From contig CABUZK010000070.1 in assembly GCA_902496115.1 (NCBI GenBank), positions 1 through 5,544 of the forward strand: 5,544 nucleotides of DNA. The letters run 5' to 3'. The translations under genes and the position numbers were made by a program. The notes under the pieces are model-generated. The model was given only the letters and a program-made list of their open reading frames with translations, made no database searches and was not told the origin of the DNA. The DNA is from an uncultured Collinsella sp. Its GTDB lineage: Bacteria > Actinomycetota > Coriobacteriia > Coriobacteriales > Coriobacteriaceae. Below are positions 5,415 through 5,544 of the stretch, piece after piece; position 1 is the stretch's first letter; every line of letters begins with the position of its first letter.

Positions 5415-5544
5415 TTCGAAGCTCCTTTCAGCATGAGGCGAAGATAGTCATCAATGGTTGCCCGATCGCTGGGAATCTCGGGGAAGGCCTCGAGCGTTTC
5501 GCGACGGTTGGGCACGAGCACGTCCACGCTATAGGCGTGGTGGA
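5411..5544 (-). CDS. ABC transporter ATP-binding protein, C-terminal end (partial)
   Basis: The last 43 codons of a minus-strand gene are present; its 5' part lies beyond the right edge. The visible sequence begins HHAYSVDVLVPNRRE and ends IDDYLRLMLKGASK, then TGA (complement of 5411-5413). A terminal segment of this kind (a short beta strand, then an acidic linker and an amphipathic I-D-D-Y-L-x-x-M-L-K-G helix) is typical of the C-terminus of ATPases that pair with ABC-2 permeases, where it reads like I-E-D-x-x-x-x-Y-x-x-G. The Walker A, signature and Walker B motifs would all be outside the window, so the call rests on this tail plus the 4-bp stop/start overlap with the permease gene. Confidence 0.75.
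   Translation of the reverse strand, partial: HHAYSVDVLVPNRRETLEAFPEIPSDRATIDDYLRLMLKGASK
5422..5428 (-). promoter_or_regulatory. Ribosome binding site for the ABC permease, inside the ATPase gene
   Basis: The minus strand reads AAAGGAG here, 7 nt before the permease ATG at 5414. It lies within the last codons of the ATPase gene, whose stop overlaps the permease start as ATGA. The arrangement supports translational coupling of the two transporter subunits. Confidence 0.75.

Noticed and set aside
1..5544. Mobile element, prophage, CRISPR array, tRNA or riboswitch
   Set aside because: No transposase or integrase motifs, terminal repeats, regularly spaced repeats, tRNA-like cloverleaf or recognisable riboswitch core were seen; composition is even across the window.

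Overview
The window looks like chromosomal DNA from a high-GC Gram-positive of the Coriobacteriia, most plausibly a Collinsella-like gut actinobacterium. This is inferred from strong G/C preference at third codon positions, GGAGG-type ribosome sites and the style of the encoded proteins. No rRNA or other marker gene is present to prove it.

Layout from left to right: (i) a likely C-terminal tail of an upstream + strand gene (to 40); (ii) a MalY/PatB-type PLP-dependent C-S lyase (152-1363, +), whose start is moved 16 codons downstream of the longest ORF; (iii) convergent to it, a NimA-like flavin-binding split-barrel protein of the pyridoxamine-phosphate-oxidase superfamily (1460-1939, -); (iv) a 255-bp divergent intergenic region; (v) a two-gene + strand unit made of a two-TM potassium channel (2195-2620) and a LOG-family phosphoribohydrolase (2657-3190); (vi) a ClC-family chloride channel/transporter (3316-4620, +) with its own probable promoter; (vii) convergent to it, an ABC-2 type permease (4716-5414, -) whose start overlaps by 4 bp the stop of an ABC ATPase that runs off the right edge (5411-5544, -).

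Most genes are ordinary housekeeping or accessory functions. I see no transposon, prophage, CRISPR array, tRNA or rRNA. The observations most worth checking are: a divergent ClC protein that keeps the gating glutamate but lacks the usual GSGIP filter and the internal proton glutamate; the K+ channel and Cl- channel lying next to each other; and a shared (G/T)ACAATA element 45-46 nt upstream of three start codons, which probably marks the local -10 promoter box. I do not find convincing evidence for a new biological system here.
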